DNA of 64,000 nucleotides from contig CAZFSR010000001.1 of assembly GCA_964521575.1 (NCBI GenBank), positions 124,001 to 188,000 on the forward strand, read 5' to 3'. This document shows positions 25,212 to 33,598 of this stretch, piece by piece (positions within the stretch are counted from its first letter, which is position 1; each line of letters begins with the position of its first letter). Source of the stretch: 79-D21 sp964521575. GTDB lineage: Bacteria > Synergistota > Synergistia > Synergistales > 79-D21. The notes under the pieces were generated by a model that saw only the letters and a program-made list of their open reading frames with translations, was not told the DNA's origin and ran no database searches. The translations under genes and the position numbers were made by a program.

Positions 25212-25301
25212 ATGCCGGAGGGCGTTCAAGGAACGCCTCCCTGCTTTTTTGCGCAAAGGCGCCGCACCCGGGTAATCCCCCCATGGTCTTGTCCACCGTG
25301 A
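25212..25301 (+). CDS. Possible 29-codon leader ORF
   Basis: An ATG lies ten bases after a strong AAAGGAGG (25194-25201) and opens 29 codons that run through the terminator hairpin and end with a TGA overlapping the response-regulator start by 19 bases. The response regulator itself has almost no ribosome binding site, so coupled translation from this ORF is plausible. The peptide (MPEGVQGTPP start) shows no recognisable feature. It could equally be chance, with the purine tract being part of the riboswitch fold. Confidence 0.3.
   Translation: MPEGVQGTPPCFFAQRRRTRVIPPWSCPP
25217..25250 (+). terminator. Leader terminator upstream of the response regulator
   Basis: GGA plus GGCGTTC pair with GAACGCC plus TCC around a 3-base loop, with one bulged G, and six T follow at 25245-25250. 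Being inside the leader, 33 bases before the coding start, it looks like the expression platform of the riboswitch-like element. Confidence 0.75.
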
Positions 25302-25969
25302 TCGCAGACGATTCCCTGAAATTGCAGGAGAGGTACGCATCCGCCCTGGGTCGGGCCAAAGGCTTCCGGCTCAGGGAGATCGTTTCGAGCGGGGAGGAAC
25401 TGGAACTCTGCCTGCGGAGAAGCGGAATCCACCTCGTCCTGCTCGACCTTTTCCTTGAAGGATGGAACGGGCTCGAATCGCTCCGGCAGGCACGCATCCT
25501 CCATCCGCGGGTCGACTGGCTGATCCTTTCACGGGGCGGAGACCCCGACATCGTGCGGAGCTGCATCTGCCTCGGAGCCTTCGATTACCTCATCAAGCCC
25601 TTTTCCACCGAGCGCCTGGAAATGGCCCTTTCCGCCTACTACCAGTACCACGAGGGACTGACTCAGCGGAGGAACCCCTGGCAACAGGAGGACCTGGACC
25701 GGGTGACCGGTCTCAGGGGGCACTTCGCGAGGAGCGTGGATGCCGTTCCCAAGGGACTCCAGTCCAAGCTCCTCGAAAGGGTGCGCGCCTGCCTAGGGAA
25801 TCCCCCGAGGCCCCGTTCCTCGGCCGAGGTCGGATGCGCCCTGGGCATTTCCCGCTCGACCGCCCGCCGTTACCTCGAATACCTGGCGGAAAAGGGGGAA
25901 GCCTCGGTCGAATACGAGGTCAGCGACGTGGGCCGGCCGATCAAGCTTTACCGCGTCCCCGCCTGCTGA
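25283..25969 (+). CDS. Orphan response regulator of the CitB/DcuR type
   Basis: The 228-residue product has an N-terminal receiver domain with Asp9/Asp10, the phospho-acceptor Asp55 in LLDLFLEG, Ser83 and Lys105 in LIKPF, and a C-terminal helix-turn-helix with SSAEVGCALGISRSTARRYL. This is the CitB/DcuR architecture, which normally pairs with a CitA/DcuS-type sensor for carboxylates. No histidine kinase gene is adjacent. The leader carries a riboswitch-like element and a terminator, so the level of the regulator, not only its phosphorylation, may respond to cofactor status. Its 3' end overlaps the convergent phosphatase gene by 22 bases. Confidence 0.88.
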   Translation: MVLSTVIADDSLKLQERYASALGRAKGFRLREIVSSGEELELCLRRSGIHLVLLDLFLEGWNGLESLRQARILHPRVDWLILSRGGDPDIVRSCICLGAFDYLIKPFSTERLEMALSAYYQYHEGLTQRRNPWQQEDLDRVTGLRGHFARSVDAVPKGLQSKLLERVRACLGNPPRPRSSAEVGCALGISRSTARRYLEYLAEKGEASVEYEVSDVGRPIKLYRVPAC

Positions 25970-26565
25970 AGGGAAGGCTTCCAGTTCAGCCTTTCCACGG
26001 AAAGGCTTTTTCCGTCACCTGCGAGGACATGGATCCCCACGGTATCCTGGCTGAGCAGGAAGGTTTGGCGGACCGAAACGCCGAGCGCCGCGGCCAAAAA
26101 GACGCGGAACACCCCTGAATGCCCGACGACCAGGACATTTCCGTCCAGGGAGGACATCTCCTCAAGCAGGGGGAGCGTCCTTGCGGCAAGGTCCGAGAAA
26201 CTTTCCCCGCCGGGAGGCCGGTATCCCTCGAAATCCCGTCCCCTGGCCTCGTAGGCTTCCGGCTGCCCCCTTTTCACCTCTTCCATCACCAGTCCTTCCC
26301 AGCTCCCCAGGTCGATTTCCCTCAGGCAAGGGGTTAACAGGACCGGTAATCTCACGAACCGGGCCACCTCCTCCGCCGTTCGAGCCGCCCTCAACAGGTC
26401 ACTCGAGAGAAAGCGGTCAAATGGAAGACCTTCCAGGGCCCGGCCAGCCGCCCTTGCCTCCGAAAGGCCCTCCTCCGACAGGGGAAGATCCGTCTGGCCG
26501 ATGAAGCGCCTCTTTTCATCCGGGAGGAGGGCACGGCCATGCCGGAGGAGGAACAGGCGGCTCAT
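25948..26565 (-). CDS. Histidine phosphatase family protein
   Basis: The 205-residue product starts with the phosphohistidine motif RHG (residues 8-10), has REIDLGSWEG near 90, and the second catalytic His in VGHSGVFR. It is close in size to CobC/PhoE-type phosphatases, which remove phosphate from small phospho-esters, including cobalamin precursors. It starts with ATGA overlapping the nucleotidyltransferase-HD gene and is the last of the ten-gene molybdenum operon. A role in trimming a nucleotide or pterin phosphate is possible but inferred only from context. Confidence 0.85.
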   Translation of the reverse strand: MSRLFLLRHGRALLPDEKRRFIGQTDLPLSEEGLSEARAAGRALEGLPFDRFLSSDLLRAARTAEEVARFVRLPVLLTPCLREIDLGSWEGLVMEEVKRGQPEAYEARGRDFEGYRPPGGESFSDLAARTLPLLEEMSSLDGNVLVVGHSGVFRVFLAAALGVSVRQTFLLSQDTVGIHVLAGDGKSLSVERLNWKPSLQQAGTR

Positions 26566-27665
26566 GGCTTCTCCAGGATTTCGTCCAGGCTTTTCCCGGC
26601 AAGGCTTTCGACCTCGCCTAGAATCGCCCGGGCATGCCCCAGGCGGACCTCCGCGGCCTCAAGCGCGACCCTGTCTCCGGAGAAGCGGGCCCTCATCGAG
26701 TCAAGCCGGCTTTCGAGGGAGACAACTTCGGTACCGCTGGTCAGCTTGTCGGCCAGGTAAAGGAGACGGGTTTCCCAGTTCTCCTCCTCAGGCGGCAGGT
26801 CATGATGGCTCCTGACGAGAGGAGACAGCCCCGGGTATCCCTGCATGGCCAGCCAGTCGGCCCCCACGTGCTGGTGGGGATTGAACCCCTTTTTCACGTC
26901 ATGAAGAAGACAGGCCGCTTCCAGGCGCTCCAACCTGACCCCGGTTCCCGGGGGAAGGGCAAGGGCCAGCTTCCTCGCCACGCGGGCCACGGCATGACCG
27001 TGCCCGCGGACAGGCGCTGAGGTCCCGGCCAACTCCAGGAGCTCCCCGCACTCGGCTTTGTTGGGACAGTCCTCGTACCTCCAGTAGTCGAGCAGGGCCT
27101 CGTAATCCTCGGGTGTATCCATGTCCATCAGGATCGCCTGGTCCACCACGGAGACCCTTTCCGGCACCGCAGACAGGGAGTCGAAATACCCCTTCAGCCC
27201 TCCCTCCCCTTTCCAGGACAGGATCCCTTCAAAGTGGCGCCTGCCGATGACGGGCGGGTGTCCAGGCCTGTTCCCGAAGAAGGGGATCAACAGGTCGACC
27301 CCCTCGCTGAACCGGCCTGCCAGGGCCTGGTAGGTTCTGGGCTTGACCAGGGGCGTGTCCCCCGGCAGGAGAAAGACCCCCACGGCCTGCGGGCCCGCCG
27401 CCGCTATCCCGCATTGGACCGAGGAGAGCATCCCCCGTTCCGGGGCGGGGTTGGTCGTGGTCCGGCAGCCGAGCGATCTTGCCAGGGAACCCACCTTTTC
27501 GCCGTGAAAGCCTGTCACGACGAGGACATCTTTCACACCGGCCAGCCTCAGCCGTTCCACGGCCACCTCCAGGGCGGACCTGTCCCCCAGAAGCCGCAGG
27601 AGCTTGCATGCCCCCATCCTGGAGGAAGCCCCGGCAGCGAGGACGACGGCGGTCTCGGGCCTCAT
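26562..27665 (-). CDS. MobA/MocA-like NTP transferase fused to an HD-domain phosphohydrolase
   Basis: The 367-residue product has a nucleotidyltransferase domain (residues 1-200) with LAAGASSRMG (9-18) and LLPGDTPLV, as in MobA and MocA, which attach GMP or CMP to molybdopterin, and a C-terminal HD domain with LLHDVKKG and two more His before GADWL. Such fusions occur in molybdenum hydroxylase maturation clusters of anaerobes, as I recall from Desulfovibrio. The ATG overlaps the MoeA-like stop by ATGA, which fixes the start at 27665. It probably finishes or edits the cofactor nucleotide. Confidence 0.85.
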   Translation of the reverse strand: MRPETAVVLAAGASSRMGACKLLRLLGDRSALEVAVERLRLAGVKDVLVVTGFHGEKVGSLARSLGCRTTTNPAPERGMLSSVQCGIAAAGPQAVGVFLLPGDTPLVKPRTYQALAGRFSEGVDLLIPFFGNRPGHPPVIGRRHFEGILSWKGEGGLKGYFDSLSAVPERVSVVDQAILMDMDTPEDYEALLDYWRYEDCPNKAECGELLELAGTSAPVRGHGHAVARVARKLALALPPGTGVRLERLEAACLLHDVKKGFNPHQHVGADWLAMQGYPGLSPLVRSHHDLPPEEENWETRLLYLADKLTSGTEVVSLESRLDSMRARFSGDRVALEAAEVRLGHARAILGEVESLAGKSLDEILEKP

Positions 27666-28684
27666 GCGGGAAGCCTTGCGAAGTCGCAGTCGGGAAAGAC
27701 GCAAACCCGGCAGCGGGAGCACAGGCCTCCTACCCCCCAGCCCTTCACGTCGAGTTCTTCACCGAGTCCCGCGAACAGCGCGATCAGGAGGCGGTCCAGG
27801 GCCGTCCGTTCATCGTGCGCCGCGCAGGCCGGGGCGCCGATGACCCAACTTTGCCCCGCACGGGCCAGCATGAGGTTCGATCCCGGCATGGCGGGAACCC
27901 CCCTGAAGAGGACTTCGTCACTCACCCTCCGGATCGCCTCCGGCGTCCTGTCGTCCGCGTCGACACTCATCCCGCCCGTGCAGATCACGATGTCGGCCCC
28001 CGAGGAAAGCAGCTCCCGGACGGCTTCCTCGATCTCGGCCGCCCCGTCGCCGCAGAAGCGCTGGCCCGTAAAGGTTCCCCCGAGTTCGTCCAGCTTCCTG
28101 AGGAGCTTCTCCCGGACCGTGTCCTTCACGAGACCGGCCATGATCTCGCTTCCCGTCGTGACCAGGCCGACGCCCAGCGGCAGGAAGGGCCGGACCGAGA
28201 ACGGCCTCGCTTCCGCGAGGGCCTTCTCCAGGGAAGCCCTGTCCAGGGCCAGGGGCAGGATGCGAAAGGCCGCAACCGTCGAACCCGGGGCGACCACGGC
28301 GTTGGCCGGGCAGGTGCCGAAGGACCATTCCCGGTCCAGGTTGACCCTTTTCACCGTTTCGGGATCAAAGCGCGCGATGCCGTTCCGGGTCGAAACGAGG
28401 CGGCAGCGCCCCTCTTCCGGGCCCTCGATTTCAAGCCCCTCGCCGCAGAGCGCTTCGGCAAGGCTGTTTGCCGCCTCGTCCTCGTGGACTTCCCATTCCT
28501 CGAGGTCGAGGACGGAAAGGTTCAATCTCCCCATCTTCCGCAGCACGGGCAGGTCTTCCTCGGAAAGGATGTGTCCCCTACGGAACCGTGCGCCCTTGGT
28601 CTTGCTCCCCGCGTCCACCTGGGTCAGGTCGTGGGCCAGTGGAAGGCCCAGGGCCTCTTCAATCGTTATCGTGGAAACCTTCAT
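27662..28684 (-). CDS. Molybdopterin-binding (MoeA/MogA-like) protein with C-terminal cysteine cluster
   Basis: The 340-residue product contains the MoCF fold in its second half: VGLVTTGSEI, then ICTGGMSVDADD and MPGSNLMLA, as in the molybdopterin-binding domain of MoeA and MogA. The N-terminal 160 residues follow the pattern of MoeA-related proteins found next to XdhC. The last 20 residues carry Cys322, 325, 328 and 333 in CSRCRVCVFPDC, which looks like a metal-binding tail. GGAGGAGG precedes the ATG. It likely inserts molybdenum or hands cofactor to the hydroxylase; the tail could store or receive metal. Confidence 0.83.
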   Translation of the reverse strand: MKVSTITIEEALGLPLAHDLTQVDAGSKTKGARFRRGHILSEEDLPVLRKMGRLNLSVLDLEEWEVHEDEAANSLAEALCGEGLEIEGPEEGRCRLVSTRNGIARFDPETVKRVNLDREWSFGTCPANAVVAPGSTVAAFRILPLALDRASLEKALAEARPFSVRPFLPLGVGLVTTGSEIMAGLVKDTVREKLLRKLDELGGTFTGQRFCGDGAAEIEEAVRELLSSGADIVICTGGMSVDADDRTPEAIRRVSDEVLFRGVPAMPGSNLMLARAGQSWVIGAPACAAHDERTALDRLLIALFAGLGEELDVKGWGVGGLCSRCRVCVFPDCDFARLPA

Positions 28685-28712
28685 GCGTATCCTCCTCCAG
28701 TCGCCTGGGGCT

Positions 28713-29549
28713 TCAAAACCGGGGGTAACAGGGACCGGGCAGGTCGAAGAGCGCGCTCCGAAGCTTCCCCAGGTCCGCTCCCCGGTGGACGGCGATGATT
28801 TCCGAGAGGATCGAGACGGCGATCTCCTCGGGCGTTTCGGCGCCGATGGGCAGGCCGACCGGCTGGAAAACCCGATCCAGGTGGGATTGGGACACTCCCT
28901 GCCGAAGCAGGTTTTCCCTCACGGCCTCGATTTTCCTGCGGGAGCCGATCAGTCCCAGGTAGGCCAGCGGACGCCCTTCCAGAGACCGGACCACCGAAGC
29001 GTCAAGGGCATGTCCACGTGTCACGACGACCGCGTAGGATGAACCATGCAGGACGATTCCCCGTTCATAGGCTTCCTCGAGCGGACAGGCCACCACCTTC
29101 CCCCAGGGGAGGGCTTCCGGGTTGGCGTATTCCTCGCGCTCGTCCCAGACCGTCACCCGGAAACCCGCACCCGCAGCCGCACGGGCCAGCGCTTTCCCCA
29201 CGTGCCCGGCACCGAAAACGACAACCTCGGCTTCTCTTCCCAGGGGTTCCATCAGGATGACCGCCTCTCCCCCGCAGGCCGCTTCCCCGGCACTTTCGGC
29301 CTCCCGGAGCACGGCCTTGTGCAGGACGGGACCTGAGCCTTCCTTCAGCATTTCCAAGGCTTTCCCGATGACGGCGTACTCGAGCGGGCCGCCCCCGACG
29401 GTGCCAGAAATGGAACCGTCGGGGCGCACCCACATCGCGGCCCCGAGATCCCGGGGCGTCGAGCCTTCCGAACCCGCCACGGTACAGAGGATCCCTGTGC
29501 CCCCGGCGGAAATCTCCTCATGAACGAGATTCAGCAAAAGACGGTTCAA
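28713..29549 (-). CDS. xdhC: XdhC-family molybdenum hydroxylase maturation protein
   Basis: The 278-residue product has the N-terminal XdhC/CoxI domain (GILCTVAGSEGSTPRDLGA, about residues 19-37, then GTVGGGPLE) and the C-terminal Rossmann XdhC domain (VVFGAGHVGKALARAA; VVVTRGHALD). XdhC binds Moco, helps sulfurate it and delivers it to xanthine-dehydrogenase-type enzymes. I place the start at TTG 29549, nine bases after AAGGAGG and inside the end of modC (32-base overlap); the longer open frame upstream is not conserved in type. Its partner enzyme here is probably the hydroxylase at 34610. Confidence 0.88.
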   Translation of the reverse strand: MNRLLLNLVHEEISAGGTGILCTVAGSEGSTPRDLGAAMWVRPDGSISGTVGGGPLEYAVIGKALEMLKEGSGPVLHKAVLREAESAGEAACGGEAVILMEPLGREAEVVVFGAGHVGKALARAAAGAGFRVTVWDEREEYANPEALPWGKVVACPLEEAYERGIVLHGSSYAVVVTRGHALDASVVRSLEGRPLAYLGLIGSRRKIEAVRENLLRQGVSQSHLDRVFQPVGLPIGAETPEEIAVSILSEIIAVHRGADLGKLRSALFDLPGPCYPRF

Positions 29550-30651
29550 TTCTCTCTTCCTCCTTTGGCTCGGTACTGAAAACCAGTTCAACGGCCCGGG
29601 GGGGAACGGCAAAGTGCACCTCCATGCCCGGCCGCATCGGTTCATTGGGTGTTCCGGGCCCGCCCCGCTCGATCTGCCAGTGTCCGCCGGCGGTCCGGAC
29701 ATGCAGCCGGATCACCCCGCCCTCCAGCAGGACCTCTTCCACCCGGCCGTAAAACCGGTTCATCGAAAGCTCTTCGTCCACCGCCAGGCGCGGATCCAGG
29801 ATTCGGACGCGGTCCGGCCGGATGAACGCCATGGCCCGCCCCGTGGACTGAACCCTCCCGAGGGACAACCGCCCGGAAGCCCACCCGAAAACCGGGTTCC
29901 CGTCAGGGCCGTTTTCCACGACCCCCTCCAGGAGGTTTCCCCAGCCCATCATGTGCCAGAAACGCATTCTTCCATGCCCCTCCAGGAGATCCTGGACCCT
30001 TGCCGTCCCGGCCAGGCGTCCCTTCTCCATGAAAAAGACCCGGTCCCCCATGGCGCAAAGATCCTCGACCTGGTGAGTCACGTAGAGGATGGGGATCCTT
30101 GCCTGGGCCTGGAGTTCACGGAGCTCCCTGCGCAGGTTCCGCCTCAGGGGCCCGTCGAGGGCGCTGAACGGTTCGTCCAGCATGAGCATCTCGGGTTCCG
30201 CCGCCAGGGCCCTCGCCAGGGCAACCCGCTGCTTCTGTCCCCCGGAAAGCTGGGAAGGATACCGGCTTTCGTAGGACTCCAGGCGCACCCTCGCGAGCCA
30301 TTCCCTTCCCCTGGCGCGACTCTGGGCGCTTTTGGGACGCTCGTAGCCGAAAAGGACGTTTTCGAGGACCGTCATGTGCGGGAAAAGGGCCAAATCCTGG
30401 AAGAGCAGGCCCATCTTTCGCCGGTGCGGGGAAACGCAAACCCCCGCAGAGGAATCCAGCAGCGTCCTGCCCCCCAGGCGGATCACTCCCTCCCCGGTCT
30501 TCCGCAGGCCGGCCAGCGTCCGAAGGGTCAGGCTTTTCCCCGATCCGCTGGGACCGAAAAGGACGCCGATCTCCCTGCCCATCCCGAACGACACGTCGAG
30601 CGAGAATTTCCCGATCCTTTCCCGCACGTGGGCCTCAAGCCAGCCGCTCAT
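29518..30651 (-). CDS. modC: Molybdate ABC transporter ATP-binding protein ModC
   Basis: The 377-residue product has Walker A GPSGSGKS (residues 35-42), the signature LSGGQKQRVALARAL, Walker B MLMLDEP, and a C-terminal TOBE-type domain that in ModC binds oxyanion for regulation. It energises molybdate import. GGAGGCGGG precedes the ATG, which overlaps the end of modB by 17 bases. Order modA-modB-modC matches the standard operon. Confidence 0.93.
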   Translation of the reverse strand: MSGWLEAHVRERIGKFSLDVSFGMGREIGVLFGPSGSGKSLTLRTLAGLRKTGEGVIRLGGRTLLDSSAGVCVSPHRRKMGLLFQDLALFPHMTVLENVLFGYERPKSAQSRARGREWLARVRLESYESRYPSQLSGGQKQRVALARALAAEPEMLMLDEPFSALDGPLRRNLRRELRELQAQARIPILYVTHQVEDLCAMGDRVFFMEKGRLAGTARVQDLLEGHGRMRFWHMMGWGNLLEGVVENGPDGNPVFGWASGRLSLGRVQSTGRAMAFIRPDRVRILDPRLAVDEELSMNRFYGRVEEVLLEGGVIRLHVRTAGGHWQIERGGPGTPNEPMRPGMEVHFAVPPRAVELVFSTEPKEEERIEPSFAESRS

Positions 30652-31279
30652 GGGAACCCGCCTCCATCCTCTTCACCAGCCACAGGCTGGCGATTCCGAC
30701 CACCACGAGCAGGACGGCCGCAAAGTGGGCCTGGGCGAAGTTCAGGGATTCCACCTGGCCGTAGATATAAAGCGGCAGGGTCTGGGTCCTCCCCGGGATG
30801 TTCCCGGCCACCATGAGGGTCACCCCGAAATCTCCCAAAGCACGCGCCGCGGAAAGGGCAAGCCCGACGAGGAGAGTCCTCCTGGCCAGGGGCAGCGTGA
30901 TTTTCACGAACACCTCGACCGGTGTCCTGCCCAGGGTGAGCGCAGCCTCCTCCAGCTGCCTGTCGACCCCCGAAAACGCCGCCCTGGCCGCCTGCACCAT
31001 GATCGGAAGCGACGGGACCAGGGCTCCCAGGGCTGCGGCCGGGAAGGCGAAAAGCAGGCCCGCCTCCCTGAACAGGGGAACCCGCCCCAGAGTGAAGAGA
31101 AGATACAGGCCCAGAACGGACGGAGGCAGCACGATCGGAAGCTGGACAAGGAGGGACAGGGCCTCCCGCCCCGGAAAGTCCTTCCGGGACAAAAGCCAGC
31201 CCAGCCCCCCTCCCAGCAGGGCCAGGAGGGGAATATCAATGGCCAGGATTTTCAGGCTGATGAATAAGGCCCTTTCCAT
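30635..31279 (-). CDS. modB: Molybdate ABC transporter permease ModB
   Basis: The 214-residue product has about five to six membrane segments and the EAA loop EEAALTLGRTPVEVFVKITL, typical of ModB/CysT permeases. It forms the membrane channel with ModC. The start is either GTG 31282 or ATG 31279; I choose the ATG because GGGAAG sits five bases upstream. It is 12 bases after the modA stop. Confidence 0.92.
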   Translation of the reverse strand: MERALFISLKILAIDIPLLALLGGGLGWLLSRKDFPGREALSLLVQLPIVLPPSVLGLYLLFTLGRVPLFREAGLLFAFPAAALGALVPSLPIMVQAARAAFSGVDRQLEEAALTLGRTPVEVFVKITLPLARRTLLVGLALSAARALGDFGVTLMVAGNIPGRTQTLPLYIYGQVESLNFAQAHFAAVLLVVVGIASLWLVKRMEAGSHERLA

Positions 31280-31291
31280 CACTTCTTCCCG

Positions 31292-32041
31292 TCAGTGCTG
31301 GACGGGTTCGAAGCCCGCTTCCTGGAAGAGTTTCCCGGCCTGAGGGGTTTCCAGGTAATCGAACATCACGAGAGCCGCAAGGGCGTTCCTCCCCTTGACG
31401 ATTCCGCCGAACAGGCGCTGCGGGGGCATCGGGACTTTCGTCCAGGCCCCTCCCAGTTTCATGGCGATACTCAGGGGAATGTAGGCCGCGTCCGCGCCTC
31501 CGCTCTTTGCCGCGAGCCCGGCCTTCAGGACGTCTCCGGCTACGATCAGGCGGTTTTCCTTCTCCAGCTTGGCGAAAACCTTGATCTTTTCAAGGTAGGC
31601 CTTCGCCAGCGCTCCGTACGGGGCGACAGCCGGGTCCGCGATGGCCAGGCGGACCTTAGCGTCCTTCACCAGGTCCAGCGAGGGAGCCTTGCCGGAGGCC
31701 GTCCAGAGAACCAGCGGACACTCCGCCACTGGCCGGACCTTTTCCAGTTTCCCCTTTTCCTCCAGGTACCGCGCCCACTTCTCGTCGGCGCTCAGGTACA
31801 GGTCGAAGGGGGCTCCCGCCTCGATCTGCCTTGCCAACTGACCCGATGCCCCGAAAACCGAGTCCATGTGAATGCCCTTTTCCTTCTCGAACTGCACGGC
31901 GACCTTTTCCATGACCGGCTGGAGGCTGGCCGCAGCCGCAAAAACTTCCGCGGATGCGGATGAAACGCCGAAACGCCCCAGCAGGGCAAGCACCATGACC
32001 AGAGAGACAAACCACCTTGCGAAACGAGTCATCTTTTTCAT
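31292..32041 (-). CDS. modA: Molybdate-binding protein ModA
   Basis: The 249-residue product has a signal peptide (residues 1-31, ending ASA), then EVFAAAASLQPVMEKVA and GASGQLARQIEAGAPFDLYLSAD, the ModA ligand-binding strands. It captures molybdate or tungstate in the periplasm for ModBC. GGGAGGG precedes the ATG at ten bases. A second ModA-like protein is encoded two genes upstream. Confidence 0.93.
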   Translation of the reverse strand: MKKMTRFARWFVSLVMVLALLGRFGVSSASAEVFAAAASLQPVMEKVAVQFEKEKGIHMDSVFGASGQLARQIEAGAPFDLYLSADEKWARYLEEKGKLEKVRPVAECPLVLWTASGKAPSLDLVKDAKVRLAIADPAVAPYGALAKAYLEKIKVFAKLEKENRLIVAGDVLKAGLAAKSGGADAAYIPLSIAMKLGGAWTKVPMPPQRLFGGIVKGRNALAALVMFDYLETPQAGKLFQEAGFEPVQH

Positions 32042-32075
32042 TTCCAGTACCCTCCCTTATCTACCTTAAATTTCC

Positions 32076-32840
32076 CTACTCCGATTCCAGGCACCATCGC
32101 TCGATCCCAAGCAGGGTTGAAGCCGCGGCGGCGCTGGTCCCAAAAAGGACAAACGGAACCTCGGCTGCCCTCAGCCTCTTCTCGAGGTTTCCGTAGGTTC
32201 CGTTCACCAGGCTCGAACCCGTCACCAGGGCAAACCGGACCTCGCCGAGGACTTTTCCCAGTTCGGCCTGTCCATCGGAAATGCGGACACCGAACACGTC
32301 CCTGCCGATGTTTGCCACGTCCAGGTCAACCACCCTGACCCGTTCGGGCCCAAGCACCAGGGCCGCGGCCTCGATGAAGGCCGGCTGGTACCCGACAATC
32401 AACAGGCTTTCACCAGGGCAAAGTCTCTCTTTCAGCCGCTCGCCGACTTTCCGGGCACACCGGCTGAGCGATTCGTTCCGGCAATGCACCGTGTTCCGGG
32501 CTACCCCCAGGACCTTCGCCACGGCATTCAGGCTCGCGACGAAGAGGGCGCGCTCCTCGTCCTTGCCCAGGTCAAGGGTTCCCAGCTCTTTTACCGTTCC
32601 GGCCCAATGGACCGGCTTTTCCGTGAAAGCCTGCCCCCTTTCCCCCCGGAAGGTCGCTTCCAGCAGGAACTCCCGGCCCTTGCGCAAGGGGTAGTCGTGC
32701 CTGATCGCGTCGCCTTCACCCAGGGCTTCGCGAGGAAGGAGAGGACGAGCCGCAATCGGCTCTCCCGGTTCAAGGGCACCCTCGCCGGCTTTCTCATTCA
32801 GCCACGCACGGCAGCGTTCGAGAACCCCTTCCATGCTCAT
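32076..32840 (-). CDS. DUF364/DUF4213 putative heavy-metal chelation protein
   Basis: The 254-residue product resembles the DUF4213/DUF364 family, which has an enolase-N-like start and a Rossmann-like half with ERVRVVDLDVANIG and VTGSSLVNGTYG. The family has been proposed to chelate heavy metal and in anaerobes commonly lies next to molybdate or iron transport genes. The ATG overlaps the stop of the second modA-like gene by ATGA. Its role may be metal or cofactor handling before insertion. Function is not established. Confidence 0.72.
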   Translation of the reverse strand: MSMEGVLERCRAWLNEKAGEGALEPGEPIAARPLLPREALGEGDAIRHDYPLRKGREFLLEATFRGERGQAFTEKPVHWAGTVKELGTLDLGKDEERALFVASLNAVAKVLGVARNTVHCRNESLSRCARKVGERLKERLCPGESLLIVGYQPAFIEAAALVLGPERVRVVDLDVANIGRDVFGVRISDGQAELGKVLGEVRFALVTGSSLVNGTYGNLEKRLRAAEVPFVLFGTSAAAASTLLGIERWCLESE

Positions 32841-33598
32841 TTGCCGCCTTCCCCGGGAAGCCCGAATCCCCACTTTTTCCAGGTTGCCCGGGCCTTCCCG
32901 CCAAAAAGGTAGGTTTTGAAAGCCAGCGCGTTAGGCGAAGAAACCCTGTCCGTGACAAGAACAATCGTTTGAAGCGCACCCGCTTGCCTGATCTCCAGGA
33001 CAGTCCCTCCCATCCTGATGGCCGTCGTCAGGGGAATAAGGGCCGCTTTTGCCGTACCCGCCTTGACCGCGGCAACGCACTGCGGCGCGCCCCCGCACAA
33101 GAGGATCCTCTTTTCCTTCAGGCCCTTTTCCCAGAGGCCAAGCTCTTCCAGGTACGTTTGCGCGAGTTTCCCGTAAGACGTGAACTCGGGATTGGGTATG
33201 GCCAGGTCCAGGGGAGCCAGGTCACGGGCCCCGATTCCCTTCACGGGCCCCAGCGACCACAGGGCCAGCATCCCCAGGGCGCAGACGCGAGCGTCCCGGC
33301 TATGCCCCCTGCCGGCAAGCCATTCAGGCCACTCGGGATCCGCGGCAATCAAAAGGTCGTAGGGAGCTCCCTGGTCGATCTGCCTGGCAAGGGGCCCCGT
33401 CGCTTCCTTCACCAGGGTCAGGGACTGCCCCCCGGCATCCACGAAGGCCCGCATGATTTCCTCGACGCAAGGTGAAATACCGGCGGAAATCGCGACAACG
33501 CCCTCTTCAGCCCTTGCCGGGGACCCCAGGCCCAGGACTGTGACGAAAACGAAGACAAAAAGCCACGAAAAGCGATTGAACCGAACCTTCAACTTCAC
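32837..33598 (-). CDS. Second ModA-like periplasmic oxyanion-binding protein
   Basis: The 253-residue product has a signal peptide (residues 1-28, ending ARA) and a ModA fold: VAISAGISPCVEEIMRAF, then ATGPLARQIDQGAPYDLLIAAD, matching the modA product at 31292. The start is a GTG whose GTGA overlaps the Fur-family stop. Two ModA paralogues with one ModBC suggest different oxyanion preferences, for example molybdate and tungstate, or a sensor role. Cys44 in the ISPC motif is unusual for ModA. Confidence 0.83.
   Translation of the reverse strand: MKLKVRFNRFSWLFVFVFVTVLGLGSPARAEEGVVAISAGISPCVEEIMRAFVDAGGQSLTLVKEATGPLARQIDQGAPYDLLIAADPEWPEWLAGRGHSRDARVCALGMLALWSLGPVKGIGARDLAPLDLAIPNPEFTSYGKLAQTYLEELGLWEKGLKEKRILLCGGAPQCVAAVKAGTAKAALIPLTTAIRMGGTVLEIRQAGALQTIVLVTDRVSSPNALAFKTYLFGGKARATWKKWGFGLPGEGGK

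Noticed and set aside
25118..25250. c-di-GMP-I riboswitch
   Set aside because: ACAGGGCA with a GAAA tetraloop resembles part of that class, but the downstream GACGCAAAGCC core is missing, while the Moco-type cores are present in the right order.
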